From Cotesia glomerata (Eukaryota; Arthropoda; Insecta; Hymenoptera; Braconidae), in the NCBI RefSeq assembly GCF_020080835.1, contig NC_058164.1, positions 22,035,510-22,099,509 on the forward strand: DNA of 64,000 nt. Direction: 5' to 3'. The notes below the pieces were generated by a model that was not told the DNA's origin, searched no databases, and saw only the letters and a program-made list of their open reading frames with translations. The position numbers and the translations under genes are program-made. This document shows positions 29,281 through 39,289 of the stretch, piece after piece; the first letter of the stretch is position 1; each line of letters starts with the position of its first letter.

Positions 29281-32200
29281 AAAACATAAAAAAAAAAAAT
29301 AAATTAGAAATTTTATCCAAAAACATGAAAGCCAAAATTTGTCCCAACTTTTGAAGACAAAAAAGCTATCGAAATCTTTATTTTTTTTTCACGACATTTT
29401 TTATCATAAATGCGCCGCAAAAACAAGCAGAAGAAAAAAATTTTTAAATATAAATTTTTTACCTAGTTATGGTCCAAAATGGGTTTGACCCCACTTATAG
29501 TTACCATTTTTTGAATAAAAAAAAAAAAATTTATCTGTGCAAAATTCTAAATCACATGCCTTGACTTCACAAAAATCGCGTACGTGAATGGAATGACCGA
29601 CATTATAAATCTAAATTAAATAATAATAAACTTCCCTGTAGTCGACAAATAAAAACCGCGTACCTGTTTCTCTACGGTCGCTTGCAACTCGGCGACTCGC
29701 GCTAAAGACTCCTTAGAATCTCTAGAATCTTTAGGATCCTTATAATCCTCAGTAGCGTCTCCATTGCTGAGCCTCTCGGCGTCTTCCTTAGTGGTCTTCT
29801 CTGGACAGGATTCATTGACATCGTCAACAATATCTACTCGCTTACTCGGTTCCTCCTGGTGGGTCTCATTCAGCTGGTTCACCTCCTCATTCTGTCCCAA
29901 TATACGAGTCAGTATTACCTCAACTATTTTAACGCATTACACTAAGCCCTATTTTATCTCCCACCACCGCAGTTGATTGCCATTATGTTAATGCTTATTT
30001 GACATAATGTTAGAATTAAAATTAAAATTACAATTATGATTAACATGCATGTACATTATTTTATAAAAAAAAAAAGGTGACTATGAAAAGCTATGACACA
30101 TGCAAGCACAACCCGCGCACATTGCCTTATATTTAATGGTATTTATTACTTAATATTATTCATTAGATTTTTTTATTTAATTATTGGTCAAGCCCTCGAC
30201 CGATTGCCCAAATAAATGTGATTAATGCTGATGATGTACTGAATAAATGTGCCATGGTGTATGAGTGTAATTTGTTGGCATTGATTGTAAGCAGTGGTAC
30301 CTTGTTTTGTAATTGCTGCTGCTGCTGCTCGTCCAGTTGCCCGTTTTCTTTAGGCTTGTCTTCTGATGGCTTTAATGACGCTGGGTACCCACCGAGTTTA
30401 TATTGCTGCAACTATTCAAATTATTATTTTAGTAACTTTAAAATAGTCCATTTATTTATAAATAAAAATAACTTTAAATAAATAGTTTTGATTTCAATTT
30501 TAAATAAATGGCTCTACTAAAACATTTCAATAACAAACTTTAAACTTTAAATTAATACTGAATTAATCTAAATAAAATAAGTTACGATCGATCGGCTGAC
30601 AATTTATTAACATAAATCACGTCTATTTTTTTATTTTTTTTTAATAGTTATTTATTTATATAATTTTTAAATTTTATCTTTTGTTTATGGCTTATCTTTG
30701 TTCAGGTAAAAAATGGTAGCAAGTGATTTACAGAAAATTATGTATCTTCTAAAAGGTATTTTTTGGTACGGTTAGATCTTTTTTAATTATTTACCAAACT
30801 TAAAAATTAAAATACCATGTTAAAGATCATGTTTTCTGATATTGGCGAAAAATATCCAAGAAATTTGAAGAAATGTTTTTGGTTAAAAAACTGACAATAA
30901 AAAAATTTATAAAACAATGCAACACTATCTGTTGAGTATTTATTTAACTATGTAACTGAGTGGAGGGTGCTTTCGGCTACTGAGAGTGTTGGCGCAACGA
31001 GCAGAGAGTGTGCGCTGACACACGAGTGCTGAAAAGCCGCTTCCAATCAGTTGATACATAAATAAATGGAATTAATCAACACAACCAACATTATATTTCG
31101 CACAATATCAAGATAAAGAAACAAATGGTCGTATTATAATGTGGTAATTAACGAATGCAAATATTTATTAATGAAAGATATTTTTTTCTTTTCAATACTA
31201 GTGATAAATGTCAATCTTATTTTCACATTATAAAATGAGTGAAATTTTTTTTTCATTCTCTACAAAAAAAAAAAGTCTCTTATGATTTTTTTGTATCTTC
31301 AATATTCACTCAGAATATGGATTTAAAAGTTATACAAATAATTTTTAGTTGCAATTTTTACATAACAACAGGTAAAATTATTTCCGTAAACCAGAGCTAC
31401 CATAAAGTACCATAACTACCAAAATACAGTTAATCTGCTATAAACTTGAATAGAGGCAGGCAGAAAGTAATTAATGAAAAATAATTTTGTTTTTTTTTTA
31501 ATAACAGTAATAAATATGTCTTATTTTCATTATAAAATAAACGTATTTGATCGCAATATTGTGCGAAATATTCACACGAGTCGGCTAGTTTTATTTTAAA
31601 ATACATGTAGAGTTTAATTGTACAAAAAGGCTTTTGAAGTTTTCTTCTCAGTTGGAACGAGTAAATATAAAGCTTTAATTATAAACGCTGTGTACTCATT
31701 ATTTTTTATTTTTCATTTTAATCGATTGTAATTAAAACATTTTTTACGAATATTTAAATTTTTAGATAATTTGAGAAAAAATTAAGTACTAAAAAATTCT
31801 ACATTTAAAATAACTCATATAAATATTTTTTTTTATATATCAAAACTTGTAAATCATGAATAAATTTTGATAAAATAAAATGAATTAATTGATTAATTAA
31901 TTTATAAAAATTGAATAAGCTTCTGTGAAGCTAATAATTTATTTGAAATATCAGACTAGCGACTGTAAGCCGTATCTTTTTTTTATCACATGTGGAACTG
32001 TGATAATTAAATCTAATGGCGAAGTAAATAGAAATTATGATATATGAACTGATTAGCGAACATCTGTCATTTAAAAAATATAAAATACTTTCTATGAGAA
32101 ATTGTAGTTTATTTTACTCGTAATTTTATTTTAAAAATTGTTTTGAGTAATTATAAAAAAAAAAAAAAAAATATTGAAATTTGATGAAAGATATCCATTA

Positions 32201-35200
32201 AAAAAGGAGAGTACAACTAAAAGGTTTATAAACGAAAAAAAAGGTACCTCGTCTTTAGTTCGTGCGAGCTCTTCCTCAAGGCTTGTATTTCTTTCGAGCG
32301 CGACTCTTAATCGTTCTCGAACCTGAGTAACAAAACAAACAAAACAAAAAATTTAAAATTACGTGATGGTAAGACATAAGACAAAAAACACTCAGTAGAA
32401 ACAGACCTTTTCATCCAAAGCCTTGTGGTGCTCGAAGAGGCTCTTGAGTGCCTTGAGTACCTCGACCTCGGACGACACTCCGGATTGTGCAGCCGCTTGT
32501 CTCTTCACCACCGTCATCCGAAGAGATCTTTCGTGCCGAGATACTAGACATTCCAGATGCTCAAGTAGCAGCTATTTAAATAAATTATTTTAACAATTAC
32601 AAGTACGATCCATTATTTGCAATCCAGTCAACAAACAACAATAATTTGCATCTTGGTTGTGATTGTTTAAAAGGTTAGGAAATATTTTTTCAAAATCAAT
32701 CTTTTCTTAAGTAAATCTCAAAAATAAATACTAATAGTTTTTGAGATACCCTTTTTTGTACCGAATTAATTTTTTTTTTTTTTTTATTAATTTGGGTAAT
32801 TTTTAACCGAAAGTTTTTCTTGTAAAATTTAATTAAAATTCATAATTTTTGAGTTATAAATTTATAAAAATTATCAAAAAAGGTTACCTTTGCTCAAACT
32901 AAAAATTAAAATTTGTGCATACGTTCCTTCAAATGCACCTTTAATCTCTCATTGAATTCTGAAGGAAAGTTTTAGTAAGTTGTATTTAATAATTAATAAC
33001 AAAGTAAATTGAAGGATTAAGTGCAGTCAAAATTTAAAAAAGAATGGATTTTTAGCATTTTCTTTTAAGTATAATATTTGAAAAATATTTACTGAAAAAT
33101 TTAAATATATTCCATTGATAGATTTTGAGATACTTTACAAAACTTGGGCAAAAAAATTGTTTGAAAAAATTTTTTTAGGGCCGAATTAATTTTTTTTCAT
33201 CAATTTTAACAAATTTCAATATTATAAAATTTATAATTTTTTAGTTATAAGTTTATAAAAATTATCAAAAAAGTAACCTTTGCCCAGACTAAAACTCAAA
33301 ATTTGTACTCTCAAAACTATATTTTCAAACTCGGTGACCACTCTCATAAAAAAAACAGCTCCTAGAATTTTAATTAAATTTTTACAGCTCATTTAAAGTA
33401 CGAAAAGCTAGTCCTTGATCCAAAAATTTATGTTTTTTTAATTTCGATTTTTTTTAAGAATAAACTCCCGCTTTTTTCTACAAAATTCGCGAGTAAATTG
33501 TTAGACGATGTCATTTTCTCAATTTTCGAAATAAAAAAAAGTTTCGAGCTTGGTACTAAATTTACTATTAAACTAATGATTATTTCTTGTTTGATTGATT
33601 TTTAATAAACTAATAAAGAGTTATGACAGTCACCTTGAAGCACTACTTTGGAATTTTGGTCGTCAAATTAAACATATAATCAACATAATTAATTTTTAAA
33701 AATTTAATTAGTGTCAAAAAACTATTAAAAATTATTTTTTCTTACGGCTGCACTCAACCCTGAAAAATACTACCAGAACTAGCAATTTTCAAAACTTTAT
33801 ATAATTTTCTGTAAAAAACTACCTTCTACTCAGAAAGATACATTTTTGAGCTTGAATCAATTTACAATTTTTTTCTTAGTTCTAAAAATTATTATAGAAA
33901 TTTTAAATATTTCTCCAAATATCCACTAATTTTCTTTTCGGTTATCAAAATTCGTGAGCAAACTGTTAAACGCTGTAATTTTCTTAATTTTCAAAATAAA
34001 AAAAAATTTTCGATCTTGCTACTAAAATTACTATTCAACTAATGATTATTTCTTGTTTGATTGATTTTTAATGAACTAATAAAGAGTTATGACAGTCACC
34101 TTTAAATTTTGGTCGTCAAATGAAACATATAATCCATATCATTAATTTTAGATAATTTAATTAGTCAAAAATTTTTCTTGTGCCTAACCCTTCAAATTTT
34201 TTTCCTAAAATTAATTCAACAAGGTCCAAATCACTGTTAATTGAATAAATTTATTTATTAATTTATCCACCATACCCGAGTATTATTACGTTCAGCCTTC
34301 AATTCCGATATTTCTTCCTCGCGCTCAAGAATACTTTCACGTGCAGCAGACAACTCTTTCGTCAACTGGGAAAATTCCTGAAAAAGAAGAAAAAAAACAT
34401 TCATTACTCTTCTTACCTAATTGATAATTATCATAGTCATAAGCAATAAAAAGATCCATATTTATATTTATATTTAAATATCTATGTACATTATAGTATC
34501 CGTTTACGATTGACTTTAAGTTGTTACGCGGTGTAATACTCTTGCATATGTGTAAATATATACATGTATATTATGAGCGAGATAAAAGTACTGAGAAGCG
34601 TGTATAGTATAAGGTGAGGTTCATTCATACGCCCGGGGTCGTTGCCGATAGCAGACGAGTGCCGTCGTAGAGTAGGTGGTTGTAGTGGTGGTGGTTGTGG
34701 TAGTAAGCTATTGATCGGTCAGTTTCTCTCTTGCGTACAACCAATCATCTCATTTACCCGACGTCGCACGCACCACACACCTCACCGTGCTCTCTACCTA
34801 TAATCACCTTACCATACCGTCAACGACATACACCTTCACCGTCGCCGTAGGTTGTAACCGCACACGAGTTTACATTATACGCCCTACTCATGTTTTTTTT
34901 TTTTATTTTGTTGCATAATTATTTCTTCATATCTCTGGCTCACATTATTTATTATTTTATTATATATTGATATTTTATTTCTAATGATACTCCAAGACCA
35001 ACAACACCCCCCCACGTGCTCATAATATTTTTTCCTCATCACAATCTACTCCAACATTCCAGATTTTAAAAACTATGCCTCAAGCACATTACACGTAACG
35101 ACTGAAAAAAAAGAAAAAAAATTACTGAGATTCTGTAGACCGTGATTGCGACACGTTTTATCTTTTTTTTTTTAATTTCTTGGAACAAAAATATTTTAAT

Positions 35201-35984
35201 TAATATTATGAAAAATTATTTTTAGTAATCATTGTTATTTTTTAAATATTTTGAAATTTTATTGTTCTAAATATTTCGTTAGAAAGTTATTAAATCTTAT
35301 CATTAATATTAATATTTTTATTTTTAAAGATAGTAGTTATCTTTTCTGACATCTAGTGATTGTTTCAGATTCTTCAGTAGCGCCCCCACTCTAACAAATC
35401 TAATTTTCAATAATTACCGTAGAACAATGTTAATTTTAACAATAATTAAAGCGTTAATTTAAATAAAATTAAGTGTCTTTACAATTCTACTATCATGAAG
35501 ATTAAAAAAATTTTATTTAGAGCTATTATTACAAATCTATAATAAAAAATTGTATAAATAAATTTTCCAGTGGGTCCCTTGATTCAAAATGGCGTCTTTA
35601 ACCTAATTTCCATCTTTAAAAATCTAACCTTGTACTATTTTTTAAACTAGCGCTTTAATTATTTAATTATTAAAAAATTGAAAGGTTATGTTTATAAAAA
35701 AAAAATAAAATAATTTTTTAATAAAAAAAAATTACCTGAGGAACACTAGCATTGATTTGTCTATTAAGAGCATCCCGCTCCTTCTCAACATCCTGGAGCC
35801 TAGCCTCAGCCTCTTGAAGTCTCTCCTGGCTCTCGCGAAGCGAGTCCATAAGCTTGTCCCGCTCGTCGAGCATGGACACCATAAGCTGCTCGAAATTGGC
35901 ATCTTCGCCAGAGAACTGTGAGCTTCTTTGGCTGATGCTGTCCTCAGCGATCGTTGGCATGACATCGCACATCATATTCCACAT
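13485..35984 (-). CDS. Liprin-alpha: Liprin-alpha, presynaptic active-zone scaffold, 19 coding exons
   Basis: The exons from the start are 35984-35736, 34377-34276, 32571-32407, 32322-32248, 30411-30301, 29891-29664, 28075-27788, 26680-26555, 26264-26108, 24919-24549, 22227-21802, 21579-21487, 19510-19293, 18540-18255, 17512-17361, 15773-15297, 15209-15053, 13776-13660 and 13574-13485. All keep phase, giving about 1295 residues. The start MWNMMCDVMPTI matches fly liprin-alpha. Exons 1-10 are coiled coil (LLLEHLECLVSRHERSLRM, RMEALTQ, DKLLSE) that oligomerises and binds active-zone partners. Exons 11-15 are a Ser-rich linker. Exons 16-19 carry three SAM domains (WNGPTIVAWLELWVGMPAWY, WLPSLGLPQYRSTFMECLVD, VIRWVQSIGLKEYG) that bind LAR-type phosphatases and other proteins. 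Exon 9 may start at 26288 and exon 14 at 18543. Confidence 0.95.
13850..14930 (-). mobile_element. Family D repeat, copy 1 (liprin-alpha intron 17)
   Basis: An AT-rich interspersed repeat of about 1.1 kb lies between exons 17 and 18. Signatures shared with the copies at 19960, 24925 and 32690 include CTCGGGCAGAAAAATTGTTT and ACAAAATTGGCGAGTAAGCT. No ORF or clear inverted ends were found, so the class is unknown. Confidence 0.6.
15822..16326 (+). mobile_element. Family A element, copy 2 (liprin-alpha intron 15)
   Basis: It starts TTAAACTTCTGTTAC, then GAGGGTGTTAGAAGCGCCAA, and ends AGTAACAGAAGATTAA. Both ends match the family A inverted termini with a few changes. It begins 49 bases upstream (in gene sense) of exon 16. 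Confidence 0.75.
16369..17326 (+). mobile_element. Family A copy 3 (left-truncated) plus attached repeat
   Basis: 16369-16766 repeats the right part of family A and ends GTAACGGAAGGTTAA. 16767-17326 matches, in reverse complement, the sequence flanking copy 6 at about 26800-27262 (shared words CGGAGCTTGTTGCA and AAAGTCCAAAGTCGCTAGTA). It ends with another terminal fragment, AGAGTAACGGAAGATT. The two blocks probably moved or were duplicated together. Confidence 0.6.
17620..18195. mobile_element. Family B element, copy 1 (liprin-alpha intron 14)
   Basis: It ends GGAGTTGACTCCACTTGTA, and the left side starts ACAAGT. The inner signature ACATGTGAGCCAAAATTTTT and CAACTTTTGAAGGCAAAAAA recurs at 29280-29500 and 60400-60500. 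A (AT)n run precedes the signature in each copy. No ORF. Confidence 0.6.
18202..18234. repeat. (AAT)n microsatellite
   Basis: Trinucleotide AAT repeats directly follow the family B element, just past the donor site of liprin-alpha exon 14. Confidence 0.9.
19960..21060 (+). mobile_element. Family D repeat, copy 2, carrying a liprin exon 10 fragment
   Basis: It lies in liprin-alpha intron 12 in the plus orientation. It starts near TCTGAGCAGAAGGTAGTTTC and includes GGGTTGAGTGCAGCC and TCGCGAATTTTGTAGAAAAA. At 20846-20889 it carries 44 bases matching the start of liprin-alpha exon 10 at 41 positions. A run of about 40 A follows at 21019-21059. A partial second copy of the right half continues to about 21350. 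Confidence 0.65.
21019..21059. repeat. Poly(A) run of about 40 bases
   Basis: A run of A close to pure interrupts a family D repeat. It may be repeat-associated slippage; length in the assembly is unreliable. Confidence 0.85.
22313..23440 (+). mobile_element. Family A element interrupted by repeat X
   Basis: 22313-22467 is the left part of family A (TTAACCTTCCGTTAC, then GAGGGCGTTAGAAGCGTTAA). 22468-22970 is repeat X, the partner of window positions 1-516. At 22961 a second family A start (CCAGAGGGCGTTAGAAGCG) begins and runs to the right end near 23440 (AGAGTAACAGAAGATTAA). This is either a nested insertion or a longer subfamily with a different 5' module. Confidence 0.65.
23483..24047. mobile_element. 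Nested TIR element (MITE) of 565 bp
   Basis: It starts GATTCTTGATCCCCCGACAA and ends TTGTCTGGGGATCAAGAATC, perfect inverse copies but for one base. Second inner copies of CCCCGGACAAAATAT lie near both ends. The flanks rejoin a sequence found uninterrupted at about 16340-16400, so it landed inside an older repeat. No transposase ORF. Confidence 0.85.
24060..24474 (+). mobile_element. Family A element, copy 5 (left-truncated)
   Basis: It continues the older repeat split by the 23483-24047 insertion and ends GTAACGGAAGGTTAA. It lies in liprin-alpha intron 10, 75 bases past the exon 10 donor. Confidence 0.7.
24925..26060 (-). mobile_element. Family D repeat, copy 3, abutting liprin exon 10
   Basis: The repeat starts within a few bases of the exon 10 acceptor (CGTATAG before AATCC). 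The neighbouring AGGAAGTTGTATTTAATAAT matches the sequence that flanks the captured exon fragment in copies 2 and 4. It ends near TTCTTTAACTGCACCTAACC. Confidence 0.6.
26800..27760 (-). mobile_element. Family A copy 6 (inverted) plus attached repeat
   Basis: 27263-27760 is a full family A copy in reverse orientation, from TTAGCCTTCCGTTAT to GTAACGGAAGGTTAA. The sequence to its left back to about 26800 mirrors 16767-17326. The right end is 28 bases from the donor of liprin-alpha exon 7. Confidence 0.7.
28540..29205. repeat. Long foldback with ~290-bp arms nested in family B copy 2
   Basis: Words of the left arm such as GGTGATTTTCGGGAATTTTT, CAACAATCTCGTAGAGCACT and TTGCTTTTTAAGCAGTAAGG return inverted on the right as AAAATTCCTGAAAATCACC, AGTGCTCTACGAGATTGTCA and CCTTACTGATTAAAAAGCAA. 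The loop is about 95 bases near 28830-28925. The arms differ at several sites, so it is not a recent duplication. Confidence 0.8.
29209..29278. repeat. (AT)n microsatellite, 70 bp
   Basis: Pure AT dinucleotides lie between the inner foldback and the right part of the family B element. Confidence 0.97.
30449..31480. repeat. Copy 2 of the ~1.1 kb duplication, in liprin-alpha intron 4
   Basis: Same orientation as 11083-12234 and clearly homologous end to end apart from a 170-base gap and a 35-base gain. It begins about 40 bases from the acceptor of exon 5. It lacks inverted ends or a poly-A tail that would mark a transposon. Confidence 0.85.
32690..34195 (-). mobile_element. Family D repeat, copy 4, carrying a liprin exon 10 fragment
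   Basis: It lies in liprin-alpha intron 2. The words CTCAACCCTGAAAAATACTA and GAACTAGCAATTTTCAAAAC are the reverse of the copy 2 start. At 32915-32958 it holds the same 44-base exon 10 fragment as copy 2, here in the same sense as liprin-alpha, preceded by CCTTCAG, a usable acceptor. Confidence 0.65.
34590..34880. promoter_or_regulatory. GC-richer unique block in liprin-alpha intron 1, candidate internal promoter or enhancer
   Basis: Around 290 bases of mixed-composition unique DNA stand out in AT-rich surroundings. It holds CGCCCGGGGTCGTTGCC, a GTGGTGGTGGTTGTGG run, ACAACCAATCAT (a CCAAT word) and CCCGACGTCGCACGC. It lies just upstream of exon 2 in gene sense, where an alternative promoter or first exon could sit. 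No ORF or repeat explains it. Function is inference. Confidence 0.3.
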
Positions 35985-36127
35985 TTTGATCACTAGCGGC
36001 ACATGCACACACACAACTGTGCACTTAATAAACAATAGCAACAACAATATCAATAGTCTGTTGTATTAACTAAAACAATAACTAGTAATTCATTTCTTCA
36101 GAAAGTTTCTCGGGTTATCACGGAACG

Positions 36128-36268
36128 TCATTGGTCCAATTGGTGTCTCTTTGAAGAGGCCACTCGCTGCAGCTCGACAGCAACTGTGGCTTCTAATTTA
36201 CTGTCAATGGGAATCACTCGTTCTGGTGTCAACTGATGATGCATCTGTCTGATGATCCGATCGCCCAT
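36128..36268 (-). CDS. 46-codon upstream ORF in the liprin-alpha leader
   Basis: An ATG at 36268 opens 46 codons ending in TGA at 36128, 143 bases before the liprin-alpha start. The peptide begins MGDRIIRQMHHQLTPERV and later has LEATVAVELQRVASSKR. Base composition is coding-like in an AT-rich region. It may be a regulatory uORF, a second product of the mRNA, or the remnant of an alternative N-terminus. No family was recognised. The ATG follows AAAAG, a fair start context. Confidence 0.4.
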   Translation of the reverse strand: MGDRIIRQMHHQLTPERVIPIDSKLEATVAVELQRVASSKRHQLDQ

Positions 36269-36819
36269 CTTTTACTGGACACTTAAAAAAAAATTTATTT
36301 TTTTATTTAATACAGCTGTCAATTATTTTTTTTAAATAGTTTGGTTTTACTTTAGTGTTTTTTGTTTATATAATCACCACACCTAGTGCAATAAACTATC
36401 ATATATTTTAATAATGTCAAAATATAATTGTTGTGGATTAAAAAAAAAAAAAAAAACTGTCATCTATATCTACACCGTGAAAAGTGGACCCTGGAGAAAT
36501 GAAAGTAAATAATGTAAATTAATATTGTGAAAATGAAAAAAAAAATAATAATAACAAATAATTAAAATATAAATAAAGAGAAAGTTTACGTACATTACTA
36601 TTACCATCAGAATGACCATAAAAAATATACATTACAGGGGTAGTTAATAAAATACATGTAGATGTATATATAGATATTGGCACTCACAGCAGACGTGCTT
36701 GCTACGTTTAGTTTTGAATAGCGGTTTTTAAAAATAGGTATAAATATATGTGTACTAAATGATAATGTTAATTTATAATATAATAATAATAGTACACTAG
36801 AAAAATGATTGATATAAAG

Positions 36820-36990
36820 TAAATGTGGCGGTATCCGGTCACGTTATCACGGTAAAAACCGCGGAAAACCGCGCAACTGACACACCTACAGGTATTACTA
36901 CCGCCCAGTCTTCTACACTACTCCATTTTCAATACCAGGACGGCCATCTTGCTTATTGTGTATGCGCGTGTGTGACGTAAGGGGTGAAGA
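36820..36990 (-). promoter_or_regulatory. Candidate liprin-alpha promoter
   Basis: About 550 bases upstream of the leader ORF lies a GC-richer block with ACCGCGGAAAACCGCGC, GACGGCCATCTTGC (the YY1-type CCATCTT word) and TGTGACGTAAGG (a CRE-like site). Such words cluster at start sites of broad promoters. It could also serve the plus-strand gene at 37746. Confidence 0.4.
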
Positions 36991-37745
36991 GAACAAATTA
37001 CGGAGTTTCACGAGTTTTTACGAAGTTTTGTGGGCTTTCAGGGAAATACTTTGCGCGCGAAATTTGAATTTTTACATTGGGCCCAATTTTTTTTTTTTTT
37101 TAATTAATATTTATAATTATAATATAATAAATTATTTATTATTTAATAAAAAAATAATTTTTTTTTAATTAATTATTTAAAGATGTTAAAAATTAGCAGC
37201 AGAGTGAAGTTTGGCGAAATTAAGAGCTAGTCCGCCATTTTTAATAAAATTCTCACTTCAATTTTTATTTCTCCAATTTTATTTAAATAAAAATTTTAAT
37301 TTACGGTAAATTGATTTATTTTTAATTAATGCAATGGCAAAATTGTAAATATGTATTTTTTTTAAATCAGCGCTTGTATTTAAAGGTAAATTTGTCAAAA
37401 AAAGAAGGCCCGATCGTTGATAAACATTTAAGGTTGTTAATTATTTTTAATTTTTAATAATCGCGCGGGAAATTTGGATAAAAAAAAAGTTTCAAAGTAT
37501 TGATTAAAATTAGCAAAGTTATTTAAAGAGCTGTAGATATAAGAAATAAATAGTTTGAATAAAAACGATTTATTGCCAGAAAAAAATAAATGTAAAAGGG
37601 GGTAAAAAAATATAGAGGGCAAAAGTACGCGGAGATTGCGCGGAATGGAGCCAGCTGGATGCTGCGTTAATGATCAATACTTTTCTCCATTTAATCTGTC
37701 ATTCTGTTGTCGGACGTCTGTTTTGTAGACAAACTTTGTTAGAAA

Positions 37746-38144
37746 ATGGGATCACCGAGTCATTTGTGTCATCGAAAAAATAAACGTAACTATTTATTTA
37801 TTTTTATATTTTTAAAAATATTTTTTTAAATTATTAATTAATGTTTGAATTTTTTAGTGATCAACGAAATGGAAGATGAAACAATAGAAGACATCTCGGA
37901 GTCCGTTGATGACTTGAGAGAACGATTAGCAAATGTCAAGAGGATGATGAAGGAGCAGAGTGGCTACACCCTGGGCGAACTCGCGGCCAAGAAGAAAGGA
38001 AAATCTGATGTTATAAATGGCGACTTATTGTCTTTGATTTTTGCTGGTGTTTTCTTTGTTGTTATGGGTGCTAGTTGTTGGGCTTTTTATAATCTTTATC
38101 GAGCTGTTCTCAAAAAGTTTCCCTCTCATCATACTGAACTTTAA
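37746..38144 (+). CDS. Small single-pass membrane protein, two exons, unrecognised
   Basis: The exons are 37746-37785 and 37858-38144, joined in phase, giving 108 residues. A second in-frame start at 37869 would give 91. The protein has an acidic N-terminus (MEDETIEDISESVDDL), a short charged helix (LRERLANVKRMMKEQ), a Lys-rich patch (AAKKKGK), one hydrophobic segment (LLSLIFAGVFFVVMGASCWA) near the C-terminus and a short basic tail. This layout suggests a membrane-anchored protein with its N-terminus in the cytosol. There is no signal peptide. It is a head-to-head neighbour of liprin-alpha. I could not assign a family. Confidence 0.75.
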
Positions 38145-38539
38145 TTATTGTTATTATCATTCTTATTATTAATATTATTATATTAAATTATTAATAATTC
38201 ATGATGTGATTTTGTTGTAATGATATTTAAAAAATATTTAATGTAATTATTGAAGAAATAATATTTATAAAATTAATTAAATTTGTTGTCTTTTATTATT
38301 TCTTCCTAAATATTATTATTATTTAATTAATAATGATATTAATTAAATTATATAAAAAAAATTTTTTAAGCGCTAATTTTAAAAATTTTGTATTTTTCCC
38401 CGCTGAAAAAGCGCGCTATCTTCCGGCAATTTTTTTTACTATACTTATTGATTATAAACGTGCTTTCTAGAACACACCACACACACTAAATTGCAATTTG
38501 CATTAAATTACAACAAAGTCCAAGTTACTAAATTAAAAA

Positions 38540-39048
38540 ATGGGTGTCTGCAGTTTACTGAAGAATATTTACTACGATCCTTTTAAATGGTAAAAATTAA
38601 TTCATTTTTATACTTAAAAAAAACTTGACAGTTTTATTAATTTTCTCAGACAATTTTTGAGTTTTTGATGTAATACATAGCCTAAAAAATTAATTTTATT
38701 TATTAATAATTTTTTAAATAAACAAATTTTGTAATAATTTGACTTTCATTGTTTAATTTTAGTTTCATTTAAAAATTAATAAATTTTTCTGGAAAATTTA
38801 TAAAAAATAAAACTTGTCAAGTGTAAGATTAGTTATTATAACACTTGTAATTAAAAAAAAAATTTTTTCTTTTTTTTTATGATAGCTTATTAAAAAAAAT
38901 TGATTATCAAATCTATGCTAATTAATAATACTCACACTAATTATTATTATTTTACAGGTCACTAATAAAGAGTATCGCTATGTTTGGATTTGGTGTCGCC
39001 CTGGCTCTGGAATTCAAGGGAGTGGACTTCATGAACCCACCGGCATAA
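38540..39048 (+). CDS. 46-residue membrane microprotein, two exons
   Basis: Exons 38540-38589 and 38959-39048 join in phase to a 46-residue peptide starting MGVCSLLKNIYYDPFKW. It has one hydrophobic stretch (SIAMFGFGVALALEF) and ends FMNPPA. Strong splice sites (TG|GTAAAA and TTTTACAG) and dense codon sense support it despite its size. The size and single membrane span resemble small mitochondrial inner or outer membrane proteins, but I cannot name it. Confidence 0.7.
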
Positions 39049-39289
39049 TTTGACACTGCTGTCCTAGAAAATTATAATTTTTATTACAAAATTCCATTAT
39101 GTAATAAAAATGATTGAAAAAATTACTGTACAGATGCAATTAAATATATTTTAAATCAAAACTGAAAAATTATTGTTTAATATTAAAATAATGAGAAACC
39201 TGATTATTTTTTGAAGGTTTTTTCAATGGAGAAATTATAAAAAAAAAAAAATTAAAATTTTACGTATAGAAAATTAAAAAAACTATACG

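Larger units (their letters stand above)
28425..29508. mobile_element. Family B element, copy 2, with an inner foldback
   Basis: It starts AGTGGGGTCAACCATTTTAA and ends AAAATGGGTTTGACCCCACT, a terminal inverted repeat of about 20 bases with small differences. A second foldback (28540-29205) and a (AT)n run sit inside. The right part carries the family signature CAACTTTTGAAGACAAAAAA. Confidence 0.7.

Noticed and set aside
36956..37168. 70-codon ORF near the liprin-alpha promoter
   Set aside because: It ends in poly-Phe and Asn-Tyr low complexity and has no family support.
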